The notes beneath the pieces were generated by a model. That model ran no database searches. It was given only the letters and a program-made list of their open reading frames with translations, and was not told the origin of the DNA. 64,000 nucleotides of DNA from Pseudorasbora parva. Its lineage: Eukaryota > Chordata > Actinopteri > Cypriniformes > Gobionidae. The stretch lies in contig NC_090188.1 in assembly GCF_024679245.1 (NCBI RefSeq), positions 34,728,951 through 34,792,950 on the forward strand, read 5' to 3'. A program made the translations under genes and the position numbers. Within the stretch, counting starts at the first letter, position 1, and every line of letters starts with the position of its first letter. Shown here piece after piece: positions 37,068 through 46,399 of this stretch.

Positions 37068-37250
37068 TTCCCTTTCGAAAGGGAACTCGCACTGCATCCT
37101 AGAATGCTTTGGAGAACGCCTCCAGCGTGACAGGTGTCTGAAGCTACTATCGAATCATAGCAATCCTATATAGGGTATGCTTCAACGTCACTTTCTCACC
37201 AGAACACGCCCCCTCAACTGGGGCTGGGTGGCAGAAGAGCTGCTGCGTGA
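37068..37250. mobile_element. Solo DIRS terminus
   Basis: It opens with the perfect palindrome AGTTCCCTTTCGAAAGGGAACT, given here as AGTTCCCTTTC/GAAAGGGAACT, then CGCACTGCATCCTAGAATGC and GAGAACGCCTCCAGCGTGAC. It parallels the right end of DIRS copy 2 read in reverse (GGGAACTCGAGTTGCG and GAGAACGCCTCTGCGTTAAT). No DIRS coding sequence is attached. Confidence 0.6.
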
Positions 37251-37879
37251 CTGCAGTTAATAGTGGAAAACAAGAGTAGAGAAAAAGATTATTAGTTTAA
37301 CTAAAGGTTGGGCCCGGTATAGTGATCCTTACAACTTACCAAAGATTCCGTGATCCATTAATATTGATATGCAGCCAGGAATCGTGTTTTCCTTTTTATG
37401 AGCCTGATTTTGACATTTACGTATAATATTTATAACTGTCAGTCATCACATTTTTCAAGTGAATCCCGCATGTATATGCGGGTAAGTGTATTGAAGCATG
37501 TATGTGGCTGCTTGTCAAGAATGGAAAACAAAAGTTTTAATTCAAATTCTGAATATATTATAGACCTATTAATAAATAACAATGATATTGCATAGACAGT
37601 GCGCAAAGAGCCCTACCTTTATAATCACTAAAAGCTGTCATGCATTCAATAAACACAATCTCACAAAGTTCCGCAGTGAAGTTGGTATTCAATACATCTC
37701 TTATTTTTACAATGTCTGCACTTACAGAGGATTGACGCACGTGTTAACTGAACTCCTGGACAAACACTCGAGTGTTGAGTGGATTCCAAATTCAACACCT
37801 GTGATTAGCCAACTTGGTTGTAGAAATCTACAAACATGTCTGTGATTAGCTCCATTACTCATCGAAGTGAAAACACATT

Positions 37880-38206
37880 GGAAATGTAATCATTTGACGA
37901 GTCTAAATACAGACACACACTGGATCTTTTGCTAGCTCATTTTCGCTAATAATATGCTATTATTATGAATTCTTACAGAGGATTACAGATCCTGGACAAG
38001 CAGTTATGGGCAGCCTTTCCCTCTAAAAGCAGAAGCAACAGCAGGCGGCAGTGGATTGAGTGAGAAAATGACACGCTATTATCAAGTCCGTCTCAAGCTC
38101 GGAACCCCGTGGACAAGTCGGGGTTGCGTATTATTAGCGGAAATGAGCTAGCAAAAGATCCAGTGTGTATCTGCATTTGCACTTGTCAAATGATTACAAT
38201 TCCAAC
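37880..38206. repeat. Large inverted repeat with 80-bp arms
   Basis: The left arm at 37880-37958 contains GTAATCATTTGACGAGTCTA and ACACTGGATCTTTTGCTAGC. The right arm at 38126-38206 is its reverse complement with few mismatches. A loop of about 170 bases separates them. There is no coding capacity. Probably a MITE or the end of a larger element. Confidence 0.75.
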
Positions 38207-38809
38207 GTATCAAACAACATTGTGCATTAATGGCAGGGCATACACGGCAACTGGTCAGGCTGTTCAATTCAACAATTCAACAGCTTTGCCGATACAGGGA
38301 GTATCGCCACTCATACTCTGAGGAAGAGTAGGTTGCATGGGAGACGAGACTCCTGTAAGAAGAAGAAACCTGACCTTCATCTTTCTTTCTTCTTCATTGT
38401 TTCCCCAGGTGCTTCTTACATCAGGCCTGGGCGTGGGTGGAAAGATAATGGCCCACCTTGGCTTGATAAGTGAGAGCACCTCTTCAGGCGTACAAGGGAG
38501 GTAGACACCATGGTCATATGAGAACTGTGTGGTGGGTCTTCGCTCTACATGCAGCAGGTGAGATATTCTGTAATTTTTTGTGTGGATGACACTAAAATGT
38601 ATTTCTCTACAGACCTGCATTCCCTGTATAGAGTTAAGGTGTATGTGAATGTAGTAACCATATATTTTGTGACTGAGACTGACACTGGCAGGTTTGTCTG
38701 CCAGTAAAGACTGCCTCAGACAGGCCTCCATGGCGGCCGGCCCTAGGAGGGTTTGTTAGGCCAGCTTTACGAGCCATTGGCTCTGGCAGTATGGGCAGTA
38801 GACTTCTGA

Positions 38810-39960
38810 CAGGTAGTAGGCCTGGGCAGATCTCCCTAGAGTCCCAAGGCTTGAGCATAGTGGCAGCTGCAACAGGAGATTCGAGAGGCCTCCTGTGTGG
38901 CCCTAGTTATGTGTTAGTGACATGCTCCCAATGGTGTTGGTTTGTGCAGAACAGATCAGAAGTTTTGTCTTCAGCTAGTTGGCCCTCATGGGCCTCCCTG
39001 ATAATAAGCAGCAGTGTCGTTATTTGTCAGCCAGTGGTCTTACTGTCAGATAGACTATTTGACAGTTAGCATGTATTTACTACCAGGTAGTAGGCCCCAC
39101 CAGGCCTCCGTGAAGGCTTGCTATCAGGTGGTAGGCCTCACAGGCCTCCCTGAAGGTGAGTTCTTGAGTCTGGATTCTCAAGCAGCTAGCATGACTTGCT
39201 ATCAGGTAGTAGGCCTCATCAGGCCTCCCTCAAGATATCGTGACTTGCTATTAGGTAGTAGGCCTTGCCAGGCCTCCCTGAAGGCGAGGTCAGATGTATG
39301 ACATCTGGACAGCTAGCCTGACTGGCTATCAGGTATTAGGCCTCACCAGACCTCCCTGAGGTTGAACTCAGTCTCCTTGATAGTTAAGTAATGTATTGCT
39401 GGCAGGTGGCAGGCCTAACCAGGCCTCCCTGAAGGCTTGCTATCAGATAGTAGGCCTCACCAGGCCTCCCTGAAGGCCAGTTCCTATGCATGGCAACTGG
39501 ACAGCTAGCCTGACTGTCTATCAGGTAGTAGGCCTTACTAGACCTCCCTGAAGGTGAACTCAGCTGCTTGGGTTAACAGGCATTGCTGCAGGTAGTAGGC
39601 CTCGCCAGGCCTCCCCGAAGGCTTGCTTTTAGGTGCTAGGCCTTATTAGGCCTCCATAAAGCGTGTGGAAGCTCTTGCCGCCCGCATGTATTGCTATCAG
39701 GTGGTAGGCCTCCCTTAGACCTCCTTGAAAAACGTACTATCAGGTAGTAGGCCTCTCTGGGCCTCCTTGAAGGCGAAGTTCCCAAGATTAGGCACTTTCC
39801 ATTACCAGTTCTTTGCAGAATAGAAGCTTTGATAGTTTAGCCTACACCTGGGGGTTACCCACCAGGCAGGCTTAGGTGCTCCCCTCAATAAGTCTGATCA
39901 GACGGTCACAGGCCTCTCGTGAGACCTCCCTGTTAGATCAATACGCAGGCCTGTAAAACC
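38810..39960. repeat. Diverged tandem array of GTAGGCCT...AGGCCTCC units
   Basis: At least 12 well-preserved units (39091-39760) share TATCAGGTAGTAGGCCTCAC and CAGGCCTCCCTGAAGG. Weaker copies occur at 38812-38860, 38970-39000 and 39890-39960. Unit starts lie at about 39092, 39132, 39211, 39260, 39338, 39411, 39452, 39530, 39598, 39639, 39706 and 39749. Spacing therefore alternates between about 40-49 and 67-79 bases, a higher-order period near 120. Longer spacers carry GACAGCTAGCCTGACT or GAACTCAG blocks. Each unit holds a short AGGCCT/AGGCCT dyad. No coding signal seen. Confidence 0.85.
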
Positions 39961-40494
39961 GGCCTCCTTAGTGTTTTGAAACAGGTGCTTTGTAGATCCT
40001 TGGATTGAGCAGTTAGACTCCCCTCGCTAGCAAGGGTTGTAAAGCGCTACGCTGAGTATTGCTCTCCAGGATACCCGTCTCTGAGATCCAGTCTGAGGAG
40101 CATACTGCCAGTCCTCACCAGAAGGCTACTGTCCAGAGGCTCTGTTTTCTCATTACAGCCTACAACATTTGCCACACAGAATTCTAGGGTGAGCGTTGGT
40201 GCTCAATCTGCTGGCAGGACGTGCGCTGTTGTGGGGAACGGTGGTTTGGGTAAACCAACATCCGTGCTGCTTCTCGTTCCATGCAGTCACGGAAGAAATG
40301 AGACGGATCTTTGACTGCAGCGTGGTGGGTCCAAAGACTCGCTGAGGTGCACCAAGACAATTGACCCATCTCCGAATACATCATCGAGTTCCGGACTTTG
40401 ACTGCAGAGTGCAAGTGGAATGAGGAGGTGCACCTCAACTGACTCATGGAACTGGCCTTGCGTGTGGATTCACGCCTAGAATACCTGTGACCAA

Positions 40495-41439
40495 TGCTTT
40501 AAGACAAGGAGATCATGACCTTCGGGCTTTCCAACTCCCCCGCAGTCTTCCAGGCACTGGTCAATGACGTGTTGGGAGACATGGTCGATCAGTTTCTTTA
40601 TATCTACCTGGATGACATATTGATTTTTTGTTCGTCTCTCCAGGAACATGTCTGACACGTGAGACTTGTGCTTCAGAGGTTGCTAGAGAATGAGCTTTTT
40701 GTCAAGGCGTAGAAATGCACGTTTCATGCACAGTCTGTTTCTTTCCTGGGTTATATTGTCTCATCCGAGGGAATGTGCATGGATCCTGACAAAGTTAAGG
40801 CTGTGATAGATTGGCCCAGTCCAGATTCCCGTAAGGCCCTACAGAGGTTTCTGGGGTTCACCAATTTCTATCAGCGTTTTTCAGCAATTCAGCCAACTAG
40901 CTGCACCTCTGGCTGCGTTGACCTATCCCAGAACTGTCTTCAGGTGGTCTGGTGCAGCCGAGGCTGCATTTTCCAAGAGCCGCTTCGTTTTGGCTCCCAT
41001 TCTGGTGACCCCTGATCCATCTAGGCAGTTCATGATAGAGGTTGATGCATCAGAGAAAGGGGTAGGTGCAGTTATTTCCCATCGTTCTTCCTCAGATGAC
41101 AAGATGCATCCGTGCACATTTTTCTCTCATCGTTTATCCCCAGCCAAACGCAATTACGACATTGGTAACAGAGAGTCTGTGCAGTCTGTGATAGTGGAGG
41201 CAGTCAAACTTACATTGGAGGAATGGCGCCATTGGTTAGAGGGGTCAGGGGTACCTTTCATGATATGGACCGATCATAAGAATCTAGAATACATCAGATC
41301 TGCTAAAAGACTCAACTCTAGGCAGGTTCGGTGGGCCCTTTTTTTCGGAATTTTCTATTTTTCTCTTTCGTACCGCCCAGGTTCTAAAAACATCAACCTA
41401 GATGCTTTGTCACACATTTTTGATCGCTCTGAACGCTAA
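40495..41439 (+). pseudogene. Gypsy reverse transcriptase/RNase H, 5'-truncated
   Basis: RT starts abruptly at [20 protein letters not shown] and keeps the catalytic box in [13 protein letters not shown] stop follows at 40653, then LLENELFVKA, a second stop, and [12 protein letters not shown]. The connection domain has [19 protein letters not shown]. RNase H (40918-41439) has [60 protein letters not shown] and [15 protein letters not shown]. The active-site motifs survive, but the protein is interrupted and lacks its N-terminal fingers. Confidence 0.85.
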
Positions 41440-41559
41440 GTTACTCCCGAGTGTATTTTACCTGAGAGACTTGTAGTCTCCACACTCACATGGGAGGTCG
41501 AATCAAGGGTCAAGTCGGCCTTAGAAGGGGTAACGCTTCCGTCCAGTGGACCACCAAGT

Positions 41560-42521
41560 TGTTTATTTGTGCCTGAGAGGGTTCGGTCCGACGTTATACA
41601 ATGGGGTCATTGTTCCAATGTAGCTTGTCATCCAGGGGTAAATAAAACTAAGTTTTTGGTCAAGCAACGATTCTGGTGGCCTGGTATGGCTCGTGACATC
41701 CGGGGATTTGTTTTGGCCTGTTCAGTTTGTGCCATGGGTAAGATATCTAATCGCCCTCCGGATGGGTTACTCCAACCTCTGTCTGTTCCTTCAAGACCCT
41801 GGTCCCACATCGCACTCGATTTGATCACCACCCTCCTGAGTATGCACATAATTTGTTACCAGTGTCAGGCTCGGGCCTCTCTCCGTTCGAGTGTAGCTTA
41901 AGGTACCAGCCACCACTTTTTCCCAGTCTGGAGTCCGAAGTTGCGGTCCCCTCTGCTCACATCTTCGTCCAGAGGTGTCGCCACACATGGATCAGAGCCC
42001 GCGAGACTCTGCTCCAGGTGCGTGCAGGCACCAAGGCCTAAGCCGATCGCCACCGATCTAAGCCTCCCGTCCATGTCGTGGGTCAAAAAGTGTGGCTTTC
42101 ATCCAGAAACATTTATCTCCGCTCCATGAGTAATAAACTGGCTCCTATATTTATAGACCCGTTTCCTGTCACCAAGATTCTTAGTCCAGTGACAGTGCGC
42201 CTCAAACTACCTCTTGCGTACGGGAGGATTCACCCTGTGTTCCATGTTTCTAAATTAAAGCCCATGTTTTATTCCCACATTAATCCGCCAGCCCCAGTTC
42301 ATCCTCCACCATGTCTCGTAGATGGGGAACCAACTTGTACGGTAAATCGTATTCAAGACTCGAGGTGGATGGGACGCGGATTCCAGTACTTGGTGGACTG
42401 CGAAGGTTACTGTCCGGAGGAGAGAAGTTGGGTTCCTGCGAGGGACATACTGGATCACACCCTTATTGATGATTACAATCGACAGGTAGGTCCTCATGGG
42501 AGCTCCAGAAGGCACTCCTAG
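41560..42521 (+). pseudogene. Gypsy integrase with deleted core and C-terminal chromodomain
   Basis: The zinc-binding domain reads GHCSNVACHPGVNKTKFLV and CSVCAMG, an HHCC-type module. It is followed by PSRPWSHIALDLITTL, where the first catalytic Asp region begins. The text then jumps to unrelated residues and picks up at GLSPFECSLRYQPPLFP near 41880, so the DDE core is missing. A stop at 42041 precedes HVVGQKVWLSSRNIYLRS, KLAPIFIDPFPVTKI and HPVFHVSKLKP. The chromodomain closes the protein (RWMGRGFQYLVDCEGYCPEE, RSWVPARDIL). The usual tryptophan in WEGYG is replaced by Cys in DCEGYC. Chromodomains in this clade target insertion to marked chromatin. Confidence 0.82.
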
Positions 42522-42533
42522 GGGGAGGGGTAC

Positions 42534-42970
42534 TGTCACGTTTCATCAATACAACGTTTCATTCTCATTGTGTTGTGTGGTTGTGTTGGGGGCGTGGTTT
42601 CGTATTATTGTTTGATCACCATTACCTGCTGCACTCATCACCTCTGCCTTCTTATGTCACTGACAGCATTCATTGTCCGATCGTTGCAGGCTTCTGCGGG
42701 GCTTGGTGTCGTCCTTTGTTCTCCCGGAAGATTGCCTCTGTTTCGGATCCTGGATTCCTGACGTTTTATCTGCCCACTGCTTCCCTGCGTCACAAGCCTG
42801 CCTTGACCTTATGCTCGCCTGTTCTTTGGTTCCTTGGACTGCCTGATCACTCTGCACCTTAGCTGTCTCTGTTCTGAGTTTCTCTGTGGTCTTCGGACTT
42901 ATTGTTGAACATTGTGCAGTTCTGTTGAATAAATGAGTTTATCGCATTTGGATCTCTCAGTTCCCATTCA
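42534..42970 (+). mobile_element. 3' LTR of the Gypsy element
   Basis: It starts TGTCACGTTTC directly after the polypurine tract and contains an AATAAA at about 42929, followed by GAGTTTATCGCATTTGGATC. The exact right end is uncertain because DIRS-like sequence begins at about 42971. CA at 42969-42970 is a candidate end. Confidence 0.7.
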
Positions 42971-43559
42971 GTCGGTCACTCTAGACGCCACGTCGGAGTA
43001 CCGACGAATAGGAATCTCGCTAGCGAGAGCCAAACTACTTCGAGTGTAACTAAACGAGCCAATGCACATTGGCATGCAATGATTGCACCAGCTGCTCATG
43101 CCACGCAGCGCGGGTATAAATGAGGCACAGGTGCTTGCATCAAATTAGCCTTTTGCTTCAGAGCCGAGTGGTGAATGGATTGTCCTGAAATCACTCTCTA
43201 CAAGCATGTGTTAACATAACGAGTCAAGCTCTTTGGGTGGATCTCTCTTCGTTTGGTGTTGGAGTGACAGCATTGCAGCGGGGTCGAATTCTCTCTTCTC
43301 TTTCTATTTTGTTTTATTGAGCAAAAACAAAAGGCTGTTCTCACAGCTGGTTCGTCAAACGCTGGACCACACTCATCCTCCTCCTCTTTCGCCAACGGGC
43401 AGCAGCGGATGACGCAGGGATGCACCACAGCCTCCTTGCGGACCCTCTGCCCTCTGTGGAATCAGGTATGTGTTGCACAGCACATTCACACCCCACTGTG
43501 GGCCGCCTCCACAGAAGGCGCCCCCAGGCCGATGCCTGTATTACACCTCGCTGCCCCAC

Positions 43560-44810
43560 GGTGGGTATGCCGGTGGTCCTGATGGGCCCACTTGTTCGGT
43601 CTCTGCGAGCCTGGCTAGAGTTCCCAGTCCGTCCCGTTGGTTCATTCGGGCCATCAGGCTCGGCTATGCGATTTAATTTGCCCGGCATCCCTCCAGGTTC
43701 ACAGACGTTCGCTTCACCTCGGTGAAAGCTGTAGCCATGTCATGTGTGCGGAGGTCGCAGTCCTACTGGCGAAGGACGTGATAGAGCCGGTCCCTCCAGC
43801 CGATATGAAGACTTCTACAGCCCATCTTCATTGTACCCAAGAAAACCAGTGGGTTATGGCCAGTCTTGGACCTGTGAGTTCTGAATCAGAGCCTTCACAG
43901 GTTACCGTTCAAGATGCTCACGCACAAAGGCCTTTTTGCATCCGTCCCCATGATTGGTTTGCAGCGACTGACCTGAAGGACGCGTACTTTCATGTATCGA
44001 TTCTCCCCCGACACAGGCCGTTCCGGCACTTTGTGTTCGAGGGGCGAGCATATCAGTACAAAGTCCTGCCCTTCGGGCTGGCCCTGTCCCCCCGTGTCTT
44101 TAAGAAAGTCGTGGAGGGGAACCTTGTGCCCATGAGAGAACAGGGCGTTCGCATTCTCAACTATCTCGCGACTGGCTCATACTAGCACAGTCCAGTCCCG
44201 GGAACAGTTGTGCGAACACAGGCCGCAGCCAGTTGGGTCTTCGGGTCAACTGAGAAAAGAGCAAACTCGCCCCCGTGCAGAGGATCTCTTCTCTTGGTAT
44301 GGAGTTGGATTTGGTCGAGCGATGCTGAACTGCCTGAAAAACGTTTCAAGGCAGCATGGCGGTTCCACTGAAAAAATTTCAGAGACTCCTGGGGCATATG
44401 GCGGCCATAGCGGCAGTAACACCGCTCGGCCTGCTTCATATGAGACTGCTTCAGCATTGGCTTCTCGGCCGAGTCCCGAGATGGGCGTGGCAACGCGGCG
44501 CTCACTGGCTGAGGATCACCCGGCCTGCCGCCATACCTTCAGCCCGTGATCGGACCCCTCGTTCCTGTGGGCCGGAGTGCCTCTGGAAAAGGTGTCCAGG
44601 CATGCTGTGGTCTTCACAGATGCTTCGACCATGGGCTGGGGTGCCACATACAACGGGCATGCAGTGTCAGGGGTTTGGATGGGCCCGCACCTGCATTTGG
44701 AACCTGTTCTTCGATTGTTGTTCTTCCCAGAGAAGATCCCCGAAGGTTTTCGATCACGTCTGTGCTTTCCTTCCTGTAGCAGGGGTTTTGGAGCGTAGTC
44801 TGTCACCCTC
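43560..44810 (+). pseudogene. DIRS copy 3 reverse transcriptase/RNase H, broken at YxDD
   Basis: Fragments in three frames: VLMGPLVRSLRAWLEFPVRP, AVLLAKDVIEPVPPADMKT, DWFAATDLKDAYFHVSILPR, YQYKVLPFGLALSPRVFKKV and EQGVRILNYLATGSY. The last corresponds to the catalytic box. The DNA there (CTATCTCGCGACTGGCTC) looks one base short of a YLDD-W reading, so the aspartates are lost and a stop follows. The RNase H region has QRLLGHMAAIAAVTPLGLLH and HAVVFTDASTMGWGATYNGH. After that about 150-200 residues are missing before the recombinase. Inactive. Confidence 0.8.
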
Positions 44811-45600
44811 CTCCCTCTGTTACATTGCTGCTATTTCCACTGTCACTCATGTGGGTAAGGCGGTTGGGAAGCACGACCTGGTCGTCAGGTTCCTTAGGGG
44901 GGCGAGACGGTTAAATCCTCCTCGACCTCCCTCCATACTCTCTTGGGATCTTGCTGGTGCTCTGAGCCCTTCAGATTGTCCTATTTGAGCCTTTGCAGTC
45001 AGCAGAGCTTAAGATTCTGTCCATGAAGACTTTGCTGTTGGCTGCATTGGCCTCTATCAAGATGCAGGTCCCCATGTAGGGGACCTGCAGGCACGTCGGT
45101 CGATGAATCTTGCCAGGAATTCAGGCCGTGGTCTCAGTACCACGTGGCTATGTGCCCAAGACTCCCATCACTCCCTTCAGGGATCAGGTGGTGAACCTGC
45201 AAGCGCTCCCCCTAGAGGAGGCAGACCCAGCCCTAACTTTTGCTCTGTCCCGTCTGCTCTGTGGACCTACGTGGACAGACCTCAAAGCTTCACAACCTCA
45301 GATCAGCTCTTTGTCTGTCATGGAGGCCAGTAGAAGGGAAAGGCTTTTCGCCAAGCAGAGGATGGCCCACTGGATAGTGGATGCCATCACCTTGGCTTAC
45401 CAAACACAAGGTGTGCCCTGTCCGCTCAGGGTGCGAGCAACCTCTACTACAAGTGTTGCATCCTCCTGGGTGCTTGCACGTGGCACCTCGCTTTCAGACA
45501 TCTGTAGAGCTGTGGGCTGGGCGACACAACACGTTTGCTAGGTTCTATAGCCTACGTGTGGAGCCGGTCTCCTCCTGTGTTCTCACCTCAAATGGGTAGA
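44800..45600 (+). pseudogene. DIRS copy 3 tyrosine recombinase, catalytic box altered
   Basis: The N-terminal domain is partly deleted. HVGKAVGKHDLVVRFLRGAR and PPSILSWDLAGAL remain at about 44850-44965. The catalytic half follows (RGYVPKTPITPFRDQVVNLQ, RMAHWIVDAITLAYQ, ARGTSLSDICRAVGWATQH). Where copy 1 has HSTR this copy reads TSTT, so both the His and the second Arg of the active site are replaced. A frameshift near 45535 moves the tyrosine-bearing RFYSLRVEPVSS into another frame. Confidence 0.78.
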
Positions 45601-45870
45601 AGCACTGAGAGGCCCCGGCTCCTGTCGGCTTGCTGCGCCTCGGCACTTACATTCTTCAGAGATGTGATTCCTCCACCGCCCTCGGTGGCGGAGCGTCCGG
45701 CATCAGGTCTCTTGCCGCTGAGTCCTTGAGAACCGGTATTTGGCTTGGGCCATGTGAGCGACCCTGCGAAGATCCCACATATTGTCCACGGTTGCCCCTC
45801 CCAGAAGCCTGTGTCTTTCCCTTGGGAGAGCCCTCTCTTATTAGGGATTGAGCCTCCTCATGGCGTCATA

Positions 45871-46180
45871 ACAAATATTTGTTATGTGGAGCTCAGCTCT
45901 GTCTCCACATAACAAAAATGTGCTTAAAGCGACATTATAAAGTACAAATAAAACAATAAACTAGTAATATGAATGCTAATAAGCAACTAGTTAATAGCAA
46001 GAATTGAACCCAAAAATAAAGTATTACCATAATTTTTGTGTTTTGCAAAATCAAAAAGAGTGTCAACAGTGAACTGTTGAAAATTAAGTTGCTAAATTGC
46101 AACATTGCTTTTAAAAAAGATTGTTGAACATTGTTGATTAAATATTGAATAACTTACTTTTGTTGGATTTTGAGTGCCAC
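45871..46180. other. AT-rich spacer with short hairpin
   Basis: GTTATGTGGAGCTCAGCTCT...CTCCACATAAC at 45880-45923 forms a hairpin with a GTTATGTGGAG stem, perhaps the end of another element. Otherwise nothing recognised. Confidence 0.35.
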
Positions 46181-46185
46181 CAACA

Positions 46186-46390
46186 CTGTAAAAAAAAATT
46201 CAGGTCTCCAACTGAAAATTTTCTAGTGACTGATCACATCTAAATTTTTCAGTTGGCCGAATTTCTGTGAATTAAATTGTATCAATTCACAGAGTTTCAA
46301 TTTGGCCAACTGAAATTTTTATCAATTCACAGAATTTAAATTCGGCCAACTGAAAAATCAGTCACTCGAACTGTTTCAATTGGAGACATG
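46186..46390. mobile_element. MITE-like nested inverted repeats
   Basis: The outer ends GTCTCCAACTGAAAA and TTTCAATTGGAGAC pair imperfectly. Inside, TTTCAGTTGGCCGAATTTCT and CAATTTGGCCAACTGAAA pair across a short loop, and a second CGGCCAACTGAAAAATCAGT follows. The segment could fold into a branched hairpin. No coding capacity. Confidence 0.7.
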
Positions 46391-46399
46391 TATTTATTT

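Larger units (their letters stand above)
40260..42533 (+). mobile_element. Gypsy chromovirus-like retrotransposon, internal region with deletions
   Basis: A gag fragment at about 40280-40490 (EMRRIFDCSV, then an EFRTLTAECKWNEEVH-like run broken by shifts) is joined directly to the reverse transcriptase at 40495. Protease and the first part of RT are therefore missing. RT continues to 40890, RNase H to 41439, and the integrase zinc-binding region lies at 41569-41830. The integrase core is almost entirely deleted, and the integrase C-terminus with a chromodomain lies at 41850-42521. A GGGGGAGGGG polypurine tract precedes the 3' LTR. Multiple stops. No 5' LTR found. Confidence 0.85.
42971..45870 (+). 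mobile_element. DIRS retrotransposon copy 3, plus strand, internally deleted
   Basis: It starts GTCGGTCACTCTAGACGCCA with the palindromic GTCGGAGTACCGAC, continues as a leader with a TATAAAT-like box near 43115, and then codes on the plus strand. The gag is almost absent, pol begins near 43560, and the recombinase runs to about 45600. Sequence to about 45870 is family-like (CCTTGGGAGAGCCCTC). No right terminal repeat is seen. Protein blocks resemble copies 1 and 2 but come from a different subfamily. Confidence 0.78.

Noticed and set aside
38264..38731. 155-codon minus-strand frame before the tandem array
   Set aside because: No domain, no codon-use signal, and no supporting neighbour. Kept only as unassigned sequence.
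38810..39960. A CRISPR-like array
   Set aside because: Units are diverged, spacers are themselves related, and the genome is vertebrate. It is a degenerate tandem repeat.
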